From Ophiobolus disseminans (Eukaryota; Ascomycota; Dothideomycetes; Pleosporales; Phaeosphaeriaceae): DNA of 64,000 nt. Under the pieces are notes generated by a model. The model was not told the origin of the DNA. It ran no database searches and worked only from the letters and a program-made list of their open reading frames with translations. The stretch is from the NCBI GenBank assembly GCA_010093685.1, contig MU006229.1, positions 899,271 through 963,270 on the forward strand. The letters run 5' to 3'. Shown one piece after another: positions 1-11,389 of this stretch. Within the stretch, counting starts at the first letter, position 1, and each line of letters starts with the position of its first letter. The translations under genes were made by a program, and so were the position numbers.

Positions 1-1586
1 CGGAATCGCAGGGAGTATGTCGGAACAGGTTAAGGTTATTCATGTTGTGGGACAGACGACAAGACCGATGCAGAAGGCGAACATGATGATTCATCATAGT
101 ATTGGGGATAGGCCTGATCATCAGGTTTATAACAATGCATCTAGGGGGCTGCGGTATGCGGCGGCGGAGTTGTGGGATGTTGAATCCGCGCCGGGGGAGA
201 TTGATCGCGTGATTAGGGAGTGCTTTGTTAAGTCCGGGCCGGTGTATATTTTCTTGCCGCTGGATTTGAGCGCGGAGCTTGTGGATAAGGCGTTGTTGGA
301 TACGCCGATCGATGTGCAGCCGCATGTGGATGAGGATGCGCAGAAAAAGGCGGTTGAGGCGATTGTTGCGGCGTTGAAAGAGGCGAAGATGCCATCTGTG
401 CTGGTCGATGCGTGGACGCAGCGGTTTGGCGCACAGGAGGAGGCGACGCAGCTTGTGAGGAAGTTGCGTGTGCCGTTTTATTCGGCGAATATGGGCAAGG
501 GGGTTGTGGACGAGACGGAGGAGATGTATGTTGGTGTGTGGAACGGCGATGTCAGTACCCCGGGCTTGAAGGAGGCTGCGAAAGCTGCGGATCTGGTGGT
601 AAGTCACATCCTACACCGAAGTCGACTCCACCTCTGACTTACTTTCCCAGCTCACCCTCGGCCTCATCCCCTGCGACACCAACGCCGCCGGCTTCTCACG
701 AGTGCTCTCAGAAGCCTCAACAATCCATATCAACCCACACTCCGTCGTCGTCAAAGACCAAATCTTCCCCAAAACATCCATGAAACCCCTCCTCGCAGCA
801 CTCACATCCGCCCTCCCCTCCCAACCCCGGCACTCCATCCCGAAACCCGTCCTACCGGCTCCACGCACTCCCCTCGACAAAGACGCAACACACCTAACCC
901 AATCTTTCCTCTGGCCCGCTATCGAATTTTTCCTCCGCCCGCACGACGTCATAGTCAGCGAAACCGGGACCTCGAACTTCGGCATCTGCGACATCACGTT
1001 CCCTTCTTCCGTGCATCTCGTTACGCAAATCTACTACGGAAGCATCGGCTTCGCGACCGCCGCGACGCTGGGCGTTGACGTTGCACGCACCGAGCTTGCA
1101 GGCGAAGACGAAGGGCGCACGTTATTGTTCACGGGTGATGGAAGTATGAACTTAACCATGCAGGAAATCGGCACGATGATCAAAGAGGGACGGAAGATTG
1201 TTGTATTTGTGATTAATAACGAGGGATATACAATTGAAAGATTGATCTGGGGCGCGAAACAACCTTACAACGACGTCGTGCCGAGTAGTTACGCACACTT
1301 GCTCCCGCTGTTCAAGCACCCGCATCCGGAGAGCTCGTTTCACCGCGCGACTACCAAAGAGGAGTTGTCGGCTATTTTGCAGAAGGAGGAGTTAAAGAAG
1401 CCAAGGCAGCTACAGCTTGTGGAATTGGTCATTCCGAAGCTGGATACTAGTTGGCGCTTGGGGACGCAGTTGGCCTCGAGGAGTGAGGAGCATAGGAAGT
1501 ATTTGGAGAACGAGGGGTTTGTGGATACGTATGGGGGGTGGGGGCTTGATGGGGGGGCGGGAGGGGGAGGGGTGAAGTGGAGTTGA
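1..1586 (+). CDS. PDC: Pyruvate decarboxylase (5' end outside window)
   Basis: Thiamine-diphosphate enzyme that decarboxylates pyruvate to acetaldehyde in the cytosol, feeding ethanol or acetate formation. The visible model is join(<2..598,651..1586), about 510 residues of a family usually near 560-600, so the N-terminal part of the PYR domain lies left of the window. The frame is open back to base 2 and the residues before the ATG at 17 (GIAGS) match the family, so that ATG is internal. The intron 599-650 has GTAAGT and CCCAG borders and phase 0. The C-terminal TPP-binding motif GDGS followed about 25 residues later by INN is intact. Downstream is a long gene-free stretch. Confident family call; the exact substrate (pyruvate versus indolepyruvate) is inferred. 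Confidence 0.93.
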
Positions 1587-4500
1587 GGATGTGTGCTGGT
1601 GGAGAGGAGTGGGGAGTGATGGGGAGAGTGGCAAGGGAGGGAGGATGTAAATAGCCAAGTCCTGTTAAGAGATTCCTGAAGTTACATAGCTAGCATCAAG
1701 ATTCATTCAATGCCGAGCCGCTCGACCACGATGTCTGGCTGGTCATGGGATAGAGTTTTCTAGATCGGTGAAGTTGGGAATAGGATGCAAGATAAGGAGG
1801 ATTGGGATTATGGCTCGACGCCTCTGAGGAACGCGACACGTAGCTCTCCATTCTTTCTAGCTCCGTTGTATAGTCCTTCGCGCATTGCGATATCTCAGAG
1901 TAAGAATCGCTTGGCGCTCTCGTGTCGTCTTTAATGTAGTCTGTGGTGTTGTTGATGCTTTCTTCAGTGTTGTTTGGCGTACCCAAATCTCACCGCCGCC
2001 AGTTCTCGAGTTCCGCTGCGGTGTTCTATGAATTGGATGAAGACGTGTAGGATTGATTCTTGTGCTGTTTGGTAAGGTTTGGCACAAGGGGCTTCTGAAG
2101 CGTTTGAGGAGTGTGCTGATCAAGGTCGAAGGGCAGAGGTGTAGAAGTGTACTCCGGGATGTCTCGCTGCTGCTATTGAGTGATGCTGGTGGTGAGCTCA
2201 GTGCATGGTGTTCTGGCGAAATGGACCGTGGATAGCTAGGTATCAGTATGATATCTTCTAGACGGAGGGCATGATGTTGGTGATGGTGCTGGTACTGGAT
2301 TCGAGTATACTGCCCGCCACGAACATCGCGAAGGTACGTTGCTGACAACACGCTATTCGCTAGCATCGCGCAGTTATCAGCAGTCTGCGAGATTGGGAAG
2401 ATGGGGAGATGGAGCTGAAACTCGAGCCTGAAGTTATACGCTACTTATTTCAGATCATATCGGCGCGTCCCCAATGCCAGTGGTGGTGGTGGTGGGGCAA
2501 TGACGAGCATGCACGTGATGTCGCTTCCCTCATTGTTGACAAGTTTGGCAGCCACAACATCGGCGAAGCAACTTCCTGTAATTTCTTAGCGTGTTTACTG
2601 GACAGCCTCTGCCCGGGCAAGCATCTGCAACGTGCCGTCAAAACACCAGCCAGCATCTGAGTGGTCTCAACCGCCAACACCATACCAACTGCTTGCAATC
2701 AATCGCGCACCAGGTTCCCGCGCGATCATCATCAGAGGCAACAACGCCGACATGCTTGCGAATATCAACAGTTGCATCAGGCTTACCAGCCTCCTCCACA
2801 AGGACCGATACACAAGCCTGACTATCCTCGCAATTGCGATTCGGTCGCCTGATACGCACGAATGTATGTATATGAATCTGTGTTTGTTTTCAACAGCTTT
2901 TCTCCCAAATTGAGCTTGAGGTGGTCTACCTCATCCTTATCTTGTGACAAGTGAAGCCCATTTTCTACTCTTCTTACTCTAGCAAACTGTCTCAAGCTAA
3001 TGTGTAATGAACATAGTTCAGCAATCTTATATTTGGTTTTCCAGTTCCTCAACAAAAGCAGCAATACTAGCCTAGTTTTGCTGTCGATTTCTAAGTTCCT
3101 TAGTTGCATAGCAATGCACGCAATCGTGGAGGCCGTAGTGTGCCTGTTCCTAGCGATCCCAGGCCAGAAAACCAAATGGGACCTCGCAATCGAGTATCTG
3201 GCCATGTTTGACTACTGGTTCGCGATAATCCTTGCTATACTCACTATCGTCTTCGAAGCGGAACGATCACAACACGCTGGATATCAATCCTGTCTCAACT
3301 ACTGGACTACGCGGTATTGCTTGTAACGTCCTTTGGCCTGGAGATGTATGCGCTTGTTCAACACTGGCAATCCAGCCTCAGAAACCACGTTGTTGCAGCT
3401 GCAAGCTGCTGGAAACTTACGCTTTTTAAGCTATACGCAATACTCTCCCTTGCAATCGCAATTTTGCGATTTTGGGAGAATTCCAGCAAAGATATTACGG
3501 CTATTGAGCTCACCCTGTATCTTGTGGCCATTTTGGCAATTGCTTTCTTCAAATTCGACAACAACATCCAAACCATCCTTTTTTCAACAATTCGAGCTCT
3601 TGAGATAAACGTTGAGAACCAGACCAATACGCACCTGATTACGACCAGGACCTCCTTTGAGGTTAGAGATACCTGAACACGCTGTGGATGGAGTCTCTGC
3701 CCTCTTCGCGGATGTCCGCGCACCCGAAATCGATGTTGCACAACAAGACATTATCGAACTGGATACCATCAGGACCTGAACATCGAGGCCTTCGAACCAG
3801 CGCAAGAGCGCCGGAAAGTCAAGACAGGGTCGCGGTGTAGTCCAGGTGGTTGGAACTTCATGATGGCTTCGCAGTTTTTGCGTGGGGTGGATGGGGCCTG
3901 GTTACGCGAATGCCCATGAGCCTGTCGGCACGACTACAATTGGTTGGACTACCGTCGTGCACGCTAGCGGCTTGGCCATGTCGCGCACCGTAAGACGCGG
4001 AGAGATGAGACAGAAAAGTTGCTGACCAAGTTCTGCTTTGTCTGTTGTCAAACTTCTCCTTACTTATATTTCTTTTTCCTACAATGCCGTTAAGGTAACC
4101 TTCTGGCTTAGCCTTAAGCAGATCCTGTCTATCGAAACGTGTTAACGAACCGCTCTTTAGCGTCGTCATCCCAGCAATCCTGCAGATGCAGGGGCCCAGG
4201 GTGATGACTATTGCAGTATGGAGTTGACAAAGCGAGAGAGTGCCGATCGAATGAGGTACTTTCCCCATTTAGATCGCTCTGAGCAATAACTGACTCATCT
4301 CGAACTCAATGGTCAAAGATGACTATTGTCGCATTTTTTGAGCACGTGGACTCTATGCTATAAGGCTTGTTACTCTACCATACATCCCGGAACTGAAGAA
4401 GCCTTGCAGTACCCGTGGAAGGAACATAACGGGAAATCAGCATACAAGAAAAAATACTCTATTGCGAAGGTCCGTCTCTGCCCAGGTGTGTGCTGATTAG

Positions 4501-4595
4501 CAAAGCCGAGATTTTCCTTGGCTGCGTATAACATACTTTCATCCTTGCTACACAAACTCCTCCAACTTCGAACAACAAATTATCTCGCTGTCGGT
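1587..4595. other. Intergenic 3 kb, no supported gene
   Basis: Several open frames occur on both strands (for example 1700-2366 minus and 3000-3676 plus), but none shows a recognisable domain, a convincing start or a consistent splice model. The part around 2820-3600 is rich in short GCAATT/GCGATT-type words and codes hydrophobic stretches in several frames, which suggests simple-sequence or decayed DNA. The last few hundred bases act as the upstream region of the P450 gene. Confidence 0.5.
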
Positions 4596-6237
4596 ATGGA
4601 CTTCGCGCGAAATAGCCTCGTCGTTGTTCTCGGAATCGGTGCTGCCGTTGCGTTTCTCATCAGATACTTGACCCACCCGGGAAGAGATGGACCGCCGCTT
4701 CCTCCAGGCCCAAAGGGCGTACTGCTACTTGGAAATATCAATGACTTGCCGCAACCTGGCATGCTCGAATGCCACCATTGGCTAAAACATAAAGACCTAT
4801 ACGGCCCTATCAGCTCCATAACGGTGTTGGGTCAGACATTTGTCATCATCAACGATGCTCAGCTTGCGCTGGAGCTCTTGCGAGATCGATCAGCCGTTCA
4901 CTCCTCTCGGCCGCACATGGTATTCAGTAGTGACATGTGAGTACAATACTATGGCATCAAGATTCAGCTCTAACTCTGCGCGTAGGATTGGCTGGAAGAA
5001 TACTCTTGCCTTTAGTGGTTACACAGACACCTTCAAACAGCATCGAATGAACATTGCCAAGGTCGCTGGTAGCACTGTCTCACTTACCGTGTTCAATCGT
5101 GTCCAGGAGGAAGAATCTGTCCACTTTCTGCTTAATGTACTGGAGTCTCCTCAAGATCTGTTCGACCACATCAAGAAGGAAGCCGGTGCTGTCATCTTGA
5201 AGATCACGTATGGCTACAACGCTGAACCGCACGGAGAAGACCCCTTGGTGAAAATGGCCGGCAAGACTATGCACGAGTTCTCCGAGTCAGCAGTACCAGG
5301 AAAGTGGGCTGTAGATGTTCTGCCATTCTTGAGATACCTGCCAGACTGGATGCCTGGTGCTGGATTCAAAACTACTGCCCGCCAAATGGCTGCACAGTTG
5401 GAGGAGACGACTGAACTACCATACGCGTTTGTTAAGCAGCAGATGCGGGCGAAGAAACACAGGACATCTTTCCTCTCGCAAGCCATCGAAAACCTTGGCT
5501 CTGATCTGAGTGCGGAGCGTATTCACAAGTGGTCCGCATCATCTATGTATACTGGCGGTGCCGATACCACAGTGTCCTCTCTCATGACTTTCTTCCTAGC
5601 CATGACGTTATTTCCAGATGTCCAGAGGACCGCGCAAGAAGAGCTTGACCGGGTGATGGGTAACAGATTACCCATGAGCTCTGATCGCGAGAGCCTACCG
5701 TATATCTGGGCCGTCGTTCAGGAGACGCATCGCTGGCACCCAGTTGCGCCCATGGCATTACCGCATGCCAGCACTAAGGAGGATGTCATTCGAGGATACC
5801 GGATCCCCAAGGGATCCTTGTTGCTTCCAAACAACTGGTGGTTTACTCACGACCCCACCGTGTATCCAGATCCTATGACATTCCGGCCAGAACGCTTCTT
5901 CGACACGCCCACACACAAAGCAGAACCTGACCCTCGAACATGGACTTTCGGCTACGGACGTCGTGCTTGTCCTGGGCGCTATGTCGCCGACAATGCGCTT
6001 TTTGTCACCATTGCGCAGTCGCTAGCCGTATTCAAGATCGAAAAGTTGGTCGACGACTATGGCAAGATTCTCGAGCCGGAGCCGAAATTTGAGCCTGGAG
6101 TCGTGAGCCACCCGGTTCCGTACCGTACGAGCATCAAGCCGAGGAGTAGCGAGCACGAGGCATTGATAAGGAGGGCAGAAGAGGAGTATCCGTGGGAGGA
6201 GAGCGATGCGAAAGCGCTTGCGACTGTGAGGTGGTAG
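4596..6237 (+). CDS. Cytochrome P450 monooxygenase
   Basis: Haem-thiolate monooxygenase of the fungal microsomal type; the substrate is unknown. Model join(4596..4936,4986..6237), 530 residues. The 49-nt intron (GTGAGT...CGTAG) splits an ATG codon and restores one frame. Residues 6-24 form the membrane anchor, followed by the proline-rich hinge PPLPPGPKG at 33-41. The I-helix oxygen-binding motif is GGADTT (304-309), the K-helix ExxR is E360-T-H-R363, and the haem loop FGYGRRACPG has the cysteine ligand at about 442. Length and all hallmark residues are normal, so the gene looks functional. It resembles the O-methylsterigmatocystin oxidoreductase-like CYPs common in ascomycetes, but no secondary-metabolite backbone gene is adjacent, so a biosynthetic role is not supported here. 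Confidence 0.93.
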
Positions 6238-7375
6238 GGCACCTGGTGGCAATGATTTGTGTCCCATCATCTACAACTTAGCTAGAAGCCTCTATATTCT
6301 CACAACACTTTCAAGACTCTGTTGAATCTTCGAAACAGAGATTTGAGGATAGACAGGTTTCTGTCGACTGCTGGGACCTCAATAATAATTGCAACACCTG
6401 GTAAGGGTCGAACTGCGATTGCGATACTATCTGACGTGCGTCGCATGTGACGGAAATTGACAGCGGACGAATGGAAGGTCGAAGCTGGATTGATGGGAAA
6501 ATGCCTTTCATCCCTCTTCCACAAAGACACCAAAGCATCCTCTTCTCGTCTGATCACTCTCTAGTTTTAATTCCTGCATCATTGTGATTGACATCGTTGC
6601 GTTTGCGTACTTACCTCGAAGGAGTATTCTCAACATAGATCTCGGAAATAGCCAGGCCCCAGTATCATAATTAAGCTGACTGGCGTCAGCAGTGAAAATT
6701 GGGCTACGTGGGGTACAGGAATGCTTGACGCCGCGAAGCCGCTGAACTGGTGCCATGCGTCAGCCTCGGCAACGCCTATCGGGAAAACTCCCACGTGCGT
6801 GCGTGCCGTATGGAGTACGCCTGACGTAGTGACTCGATGGCATCGAGTAACAATCTTTTCCTCAGCATCTACATCTCTCGCCCGGCCGTTCGCTATCAGT
6901 TGCCCACGAATCCCTTCTTACCACAGCTGGTCCAGCCCCCTTAACGGACGCGCACTACCACTCCGTCAAATCTGGTTCGAAAGATACGGGAGGGCCAGGC
7001 TCCAGATATGCACAACTAAGATCAATTGGCGCGTTGCTAAAAAGAAAACACCACCTTGGTCGCGTGTAAAAGTTGGCTGCATTCGGCTGCCAGCCACTCC
7101 AGGTCCCCGGAGACCCCGCCTTGGTACCGCAGAACACGATCACCGGGCATGAACCGTCCCCACCTGTCATTCACCCTCCGCGCAGAAGCTTTTACGCGAA
7201 TTTACATGTCTGTAGCTTGATCGCCGCTGGACGCGAGATAAGCGCAGATAAGAGATACAGACACAGGCACGCCACAATCTTGGGGTTGGTGCCTTATGAA
7301 CGCACGTAACCCTGCTCTTACATGCCCTCATCTCTCCCTCAACTTTAACATCGTTGTCCTACCTTGAGTGTTACC
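6238..7375. other. Intergenic: P450 3' flank and permease promoter
   Basis: No supported gene. A copy of the dispersed repeat of about 70 bp lies just past the P450 stop (see 6291-6366). The remainder precedes the permease start codon. The open frame 6721-7152 lacks any recognisable domain. Confidence 0.5.
6291..6366 (+). repeat. Dispersed ~70-bp repeat, copy 1
   Basis: Starts with a TATATTCTCACAACACT-like end, continues with ACTTTCAAGACT, has a variable middle, and ends with GAGGATAGACAGGTTTCTG. The same two ends occur at 31662-31731, 61391-61458 and 61732-61801. It lies about 55 bp downstream of the P450 stop codon. No terminal inverted repeat or target-site duplication could be established by eye. 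Confidence 0.7.
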
Positions 7376-9287
7376 ATGGCTTTTCAAGACCAGAAGGGAG
7401 GACGCGCGTCATTAGAGGGCGACTCCTCGTCTACCGACATGGGCCATTCCCGTCCTGTCAAGCGCGGCCGCTGGTCGCTAGCCGTCGACCAAGAACCAAG
7501 CAGTTTTGCTACGACAGCAAGTGCTTCCAACGCCGATTTCGACCCAATCCCTCCATCAAAGCGAACATGGGGAACTGGCTCGTACATTGCGTACTGGATG
7601 GCCGATGCCTGGGCCGTCTCCAACTGGGAAGTTGCTTCCTCCATGATCGCAGCTGGCCTGAGCTGGCGGATGGCCATTGGGGCCTGTGTTCTTGGCAATA
7701 CCATCATGGGTTTGGTCATCACAATGAACGGCCGAATTGGTGCAACTGTGAGTTTAGGTGTTGTTACCATGAGCGGCACATGCTAATTCTGTATTTCTAG
7801 CTTCATGTTCCATTCCCCGTACTTTCTCGCATGCCCTTCGGCTATTACTTCAGCTACTTTGTCGTTGTGTCCCGCTGTGCTCTCGCCATCATCTGGCTCG
7901 GGTAAGTTTTGACATGTTCAACAACTCTGCAGCGCATGCAAATGCTAACAATTTTGTAGAGTTCAAACGGTTACTGGCGGTCAATGCATGGCTGTATTGC
8001 TTACTGCCATCTGGCCAAGCTTTGCGAGGATCCCAAACCATGTGCCTGAGAGCCAAGGTCTTTCCACGTCTGGATTCGTGGCATTCTTCCTCTACTTTCT
8101 GCTTCAGCTCCCGTTCCTGTGTATTCCTTACACAAAGATCCAATACTTCTTCGGTTTCAAGTCGATTATCGCACCGATCATCTTCCTGGCCATTTTCGGA
8201 GATACTTTGCGCCGGGCCGGCGGCACCATCAGCAAGAGTACGGTCATCACAGAGGGCGTCACAACACACGGCTCCGCCCTTGCTTGGGCCTTCTTCGCCA
8301 ATCTCAACTCCGTGCTGGGCAACTACGCTACTCTAGGTCTCAACATTGCCGATTTCTCGAGATACGCCTCCAAACCGAGCGCGCAGAATGTGCAGGCATT
8401 TGTCATTCCCTTCATCTTCACCATTGTCGGCCTTCTCGGCATTTTCACCGCTGCGTCTGCGCAATCAGCTTATGGCCATGTCATCTGGAACCCGATCGAG
8501 ATCCTCAACTTGTGGCAAGCTGGCGGATCAAGCGGTGGTCGAGCTGCTGCTGCGTTCGGTGCCATTGGCCTGATCATCGTCACTCTCGGTATCAACATCT
8601 CCGCCAACTCCATCAGCGCAGCCAACGATCTCATGTCCTTCTGCCCCAAGTACATCAACATCCGCCGCGGCCAGATTCTCGCTGCGTTCATCGGCGCATG
8701 GGCTTGCGTACCATGGAAGATCCTGGCGTCTGCGCAAAAGTTCCTGGCCTTCCTTGGTGGCTACACCATCTTTCTTGGCCCCATGACAGCCATCATCATG
8801 ACCGATTACTACATCACTCGCCGCGGCAACGTGTCCGTACCCGACATGTACAACTTCCAGGGCATGTATCGCTACTCGGCTAAATACGCCACGAACTGGC
8901 GCTCGGTCGTGGCCCTCATTATGGGCTTCCTTCCCCCACTTCCAGGATTCATCAACAGCGTGTCTCTCAACACAATCAGCATCTCCCCTGGCGGCAAGCA
9001 TCTGTAAGTCTAACTGAGCGGATATAACAATGGAATCCGATTGCTAACACAGTCCTCACAGCTTCGCTATCGGTTACATCTACTCCTTCTTCGCCGCCGG
9101 CGTCTTCTACTGGGGTCTTATGAAGTGGTTCCCGCACAGGCCCAGCCAGATGGATCACCCGGTCACAGGCGAGGATATCGTTGCGGCGACAGACGAGAAG
9201 CTCATCGCATCCGGCGAGAGGAAGGTCCAACGGAGCATCTGGGACCTCTTGAGGGGCAAGACTGCTCGCAGGTCGAGTGTCGCATAG
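7376..9287 (+). CDS. NCS1 family permease (uracil/uridine/allantoin/purine type)
   Basis: Proton- or sodium-coupled transporter of nucleobases, allantoin or related compounds in the plasma membrane. Model join(7376..7747,7801..7901,7960..9003,9062..9287), 580 residues. All three introns have GTGAGT/GTAAGT donors and the phases close. The start ATG at 7376 sits in a good context (ttaccATGg). The cytosolic N-terminus of about 65 residues precedes the first core segment with the family signature around WMADAWAVSNWE. About 12 hydrophobic segments follow, including the TVTGGQC and LNIADFSRYA stretches typical of the Fur branch of NCS1. The C-terminal tail (WDLLRGKTARRSSVA) is short and polar. The exact substrate cannot be read from sequence; Fur-type uracil/allantoin/thiamine carriers are the nearest alternatives. 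Confidence 0.92.
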
Positions 9288-9781
9288 TGGGGTGGATAGC
9301 GTTGGCTTTGGAACGTGTTGAGCGCCAAAAATTGGGACGCGAAAGCATTGTTGTGTGCGAAATTATACCCTCGTTGAATTTGAATCAGTATACTGCAAAC
9401 CTCTTGACTATGTGTTGTCCATCTGCGGTGCGAGTTTCTCTTGATTACAGGCGCACATCGTGAGATCAGATCGGGCTGAGACGGATCTAGCAGCAGCAGA
9501 GCCGGCAAACATGTGCGAAGCTTATCATGCTAAAGAGAGGTTTACTTTTTCGCTATGTATCTACGAGATTCCGTGGGCCCAATCACTCCGTACGGTAGTG
9601 GCGTTCAGATCGACCTTCGCCGTGGCATGCTCAGATAACGCCACTGGGTGTGGCATGAATGCTTGTCCGACGACCTGGATCTTATCTCGGAGCCTGTATG
9701 TAGTCACCACCATCTTGAGACTGTAAGTAGTTTGCAAAAGAATTCCGAAGATATGTAGGTTTTAGAAAGGGTCCGCTCGTG
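9288..9781. other. Intergenic, nothing recognised
   Basis: Spacer between the permease 3' end and the tail-to-tail pseudogene. The open frames on both strands are short and without domains. Confidence 0.5.
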
Positions 9782-10784
9782 CTACGGATATGATTCTTCT
9801 GGTATCTGAGAATCCAGGATCGAGACTCGGTACCTCGAGCCATCATTGCCGACCTTTTCGTGCCGGAAGGCCAACTCAGTACTACCATACGGATCCACGA
9901 TGATCTTCAGGTCCGGGTGCGGCCTTAGGAAATTGTACACTCGCATGATGGCATACACCCGATGAAGTCGCCAGTTATAGCGGAACGCCATTTTTCTCAT
10001 CTGAATTATCGAGTCAGCCATCAGTGCAAGCGTTGTCAGAAAGGGCTTCCATACGCGTGCATATTGCCTTGTGTTCATATAGAACGGCATTTTAACACCA
10101 GAGTTCGTGGTCTTGACCTCAAGGAAGTATTCGATCGGATGTTCTTCGAGATTCCTTGCCTCGTCGATTTGAGGTGGAAAATTGGCTCCGCAGTGTCACC
10201 GCAGGTATTTCGTCAAGTGGCCGGTCCTATCAGTGTACACGAAATCCGACGTCTCGCTTCCACTCCACCTCGTTATGGAGGGGAAATGTTCTGAGACCGC
10301 GACATGGTGGTGGATGGTACTTTGCCAGTTTGCTCGATAAAAGTGTGGTATGCGGAGACAACGCAGCAATCCGTAAACCTACTTCGTAGGTTAGCCAATA
10401 AGCTCGAAAACGTGATGTAAGCACATAGTCTTCTCCAACAGCGCCTATAAGTTCCAGACGAGCTATTCCAGAGTTGTCAAACGTTGCACTTAAATCCACG
10501 GTTTGGATCTCTTTGTCAATTCTCATTACCACTCTTCCGGCTCTTGTAATTTCCTAGCGTTGACTCTTCCATTCGGCGGCTTTTAATACCCTCTCAATGA
10601 AAGCCGGAAGATGGTCTTGGGGTGTCGTTGACTTCGTATTCCCGACGGCCATGGGGGATGTTCGTTGGCTGGAGCAATTTTGCGGTGTCTCAGCGCCCGC
10701 TCCTGGTGTAGATGGCTGTTCTCGCATTGCTGCATCTTTTCCACTATAGGTTGGCGATAGAGTTCCAAGTGATAAGACACTCAT
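9782..10784 (-). pseudogene. Broken DUF3883 (NO VEIN C-terminal domain) gene
   Basis: Reading the minus strand gives three exons, 10784-10425, 10378-10055 and 10000-9782, separated by introns of 46 and 54 nt with good GT-AG borders. All phases agree and the spliced frame is 301 codons. The product would carry the fungal DUF3883/NOV_C domain: an IGAVGEDYVYGLL start, NWQS, a W-G-ET-DF-Y-D-G-LT run, and the core strand YFLEVKTT (the E-x-K of a PD-(D/E)XK-like fold), then PFYM and QY-RMR-MA. Two in-frame stops interrupt it: TAG at 10554-10556 and TGA at 10196-10198. Fungal proteins with this domain are usually far longer, so this is probably also a truncated tail. It could be a nonsense-mutated relic or, less likely, an expressed short form. 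Family call rests on remembered domain pattern, not a search. Confidence 0.72.
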
Positions 10785-11389
10785 GATATCTGGGCTGTGT
10801 AGTCGATGAGGTTCATGCTTCCATGCTCTTCCACAGGAAATCCTGTATATTTAAAGGTATTTTAAACCTCGAAAGTTATTTAACATAATGCCTATAATGT
10901 GTAGAGATCTGGGCGGTCAAGTGGAAGATGTGTAACATAGTAAGTAACAGTGTTACTTCTTACTGAGTGTTATACATGTTGGAGAGGCTCTGAAGGATCA
11001 TTATTGTGATCTGAGGAGACACTCGAAACATTTGGCTGGTGGATTCTACGAGCAATTTGCACGTGATATCAATCGCGCCGATGAATGCATATTTAGGAGG
11101 TCGATATATCAGACGTGAGCTTTAATATTAGGTGATGATGAAAGTCTCAATGAATTGGCGATGCGCAAGAGTGTGCACGTTGCGAAAGCCTCGTTGAGCT
11201 CTTGATAGAAGTGAAGGGAAGAAGGTTCATCAAGGGCGCAATCAGAGGGGTATAAAGGTCATCATATACTAGCGCCTTTACAAGCTGGTTTGCACCGAAT
11301 CCAACCATGCAAAGGGTATACCTGTGCCCAACACCAATGAAGCCCACATGCTCAATCGCGCCAAGAGCGCCTCTTTCTCTGCCCAATAT
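10785..11389. other. Intergenic with an imperfect inverted repeat
   Basis: No gene supported. At 10932-10973 an imperfect inverted repeat (arms like GTAACATAGTAAGTAACA and its near complement) could form a hairpin. The last 240 bases are the 3' flank of the minus-strand gene at 11390. Confidence 0.4.

Noticed and set aside
1700..2366. Minus-strand two-exon gene (frames MLANSVLS... and MGTPNNTEES...)
   Set aside because: No splice pair gave a convincing joined product and neither half resembles a known protein.
2632..3676. Hydrophobic open frames on the plus strand as a membrane-protein gene
   Set aside because: Several frames on both strands are equally hydrophobic because of GCAATT-type simple sequence; no start, domain or splice model fits.
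4596..9287. Secondary-metabolite cluster (P450 plus permease)
   Set aside because: No backbone synthase, terpene cyclase or cluster regulator nearby; the permease is an NCS1 nucleobase type, not a drug-efflux type.
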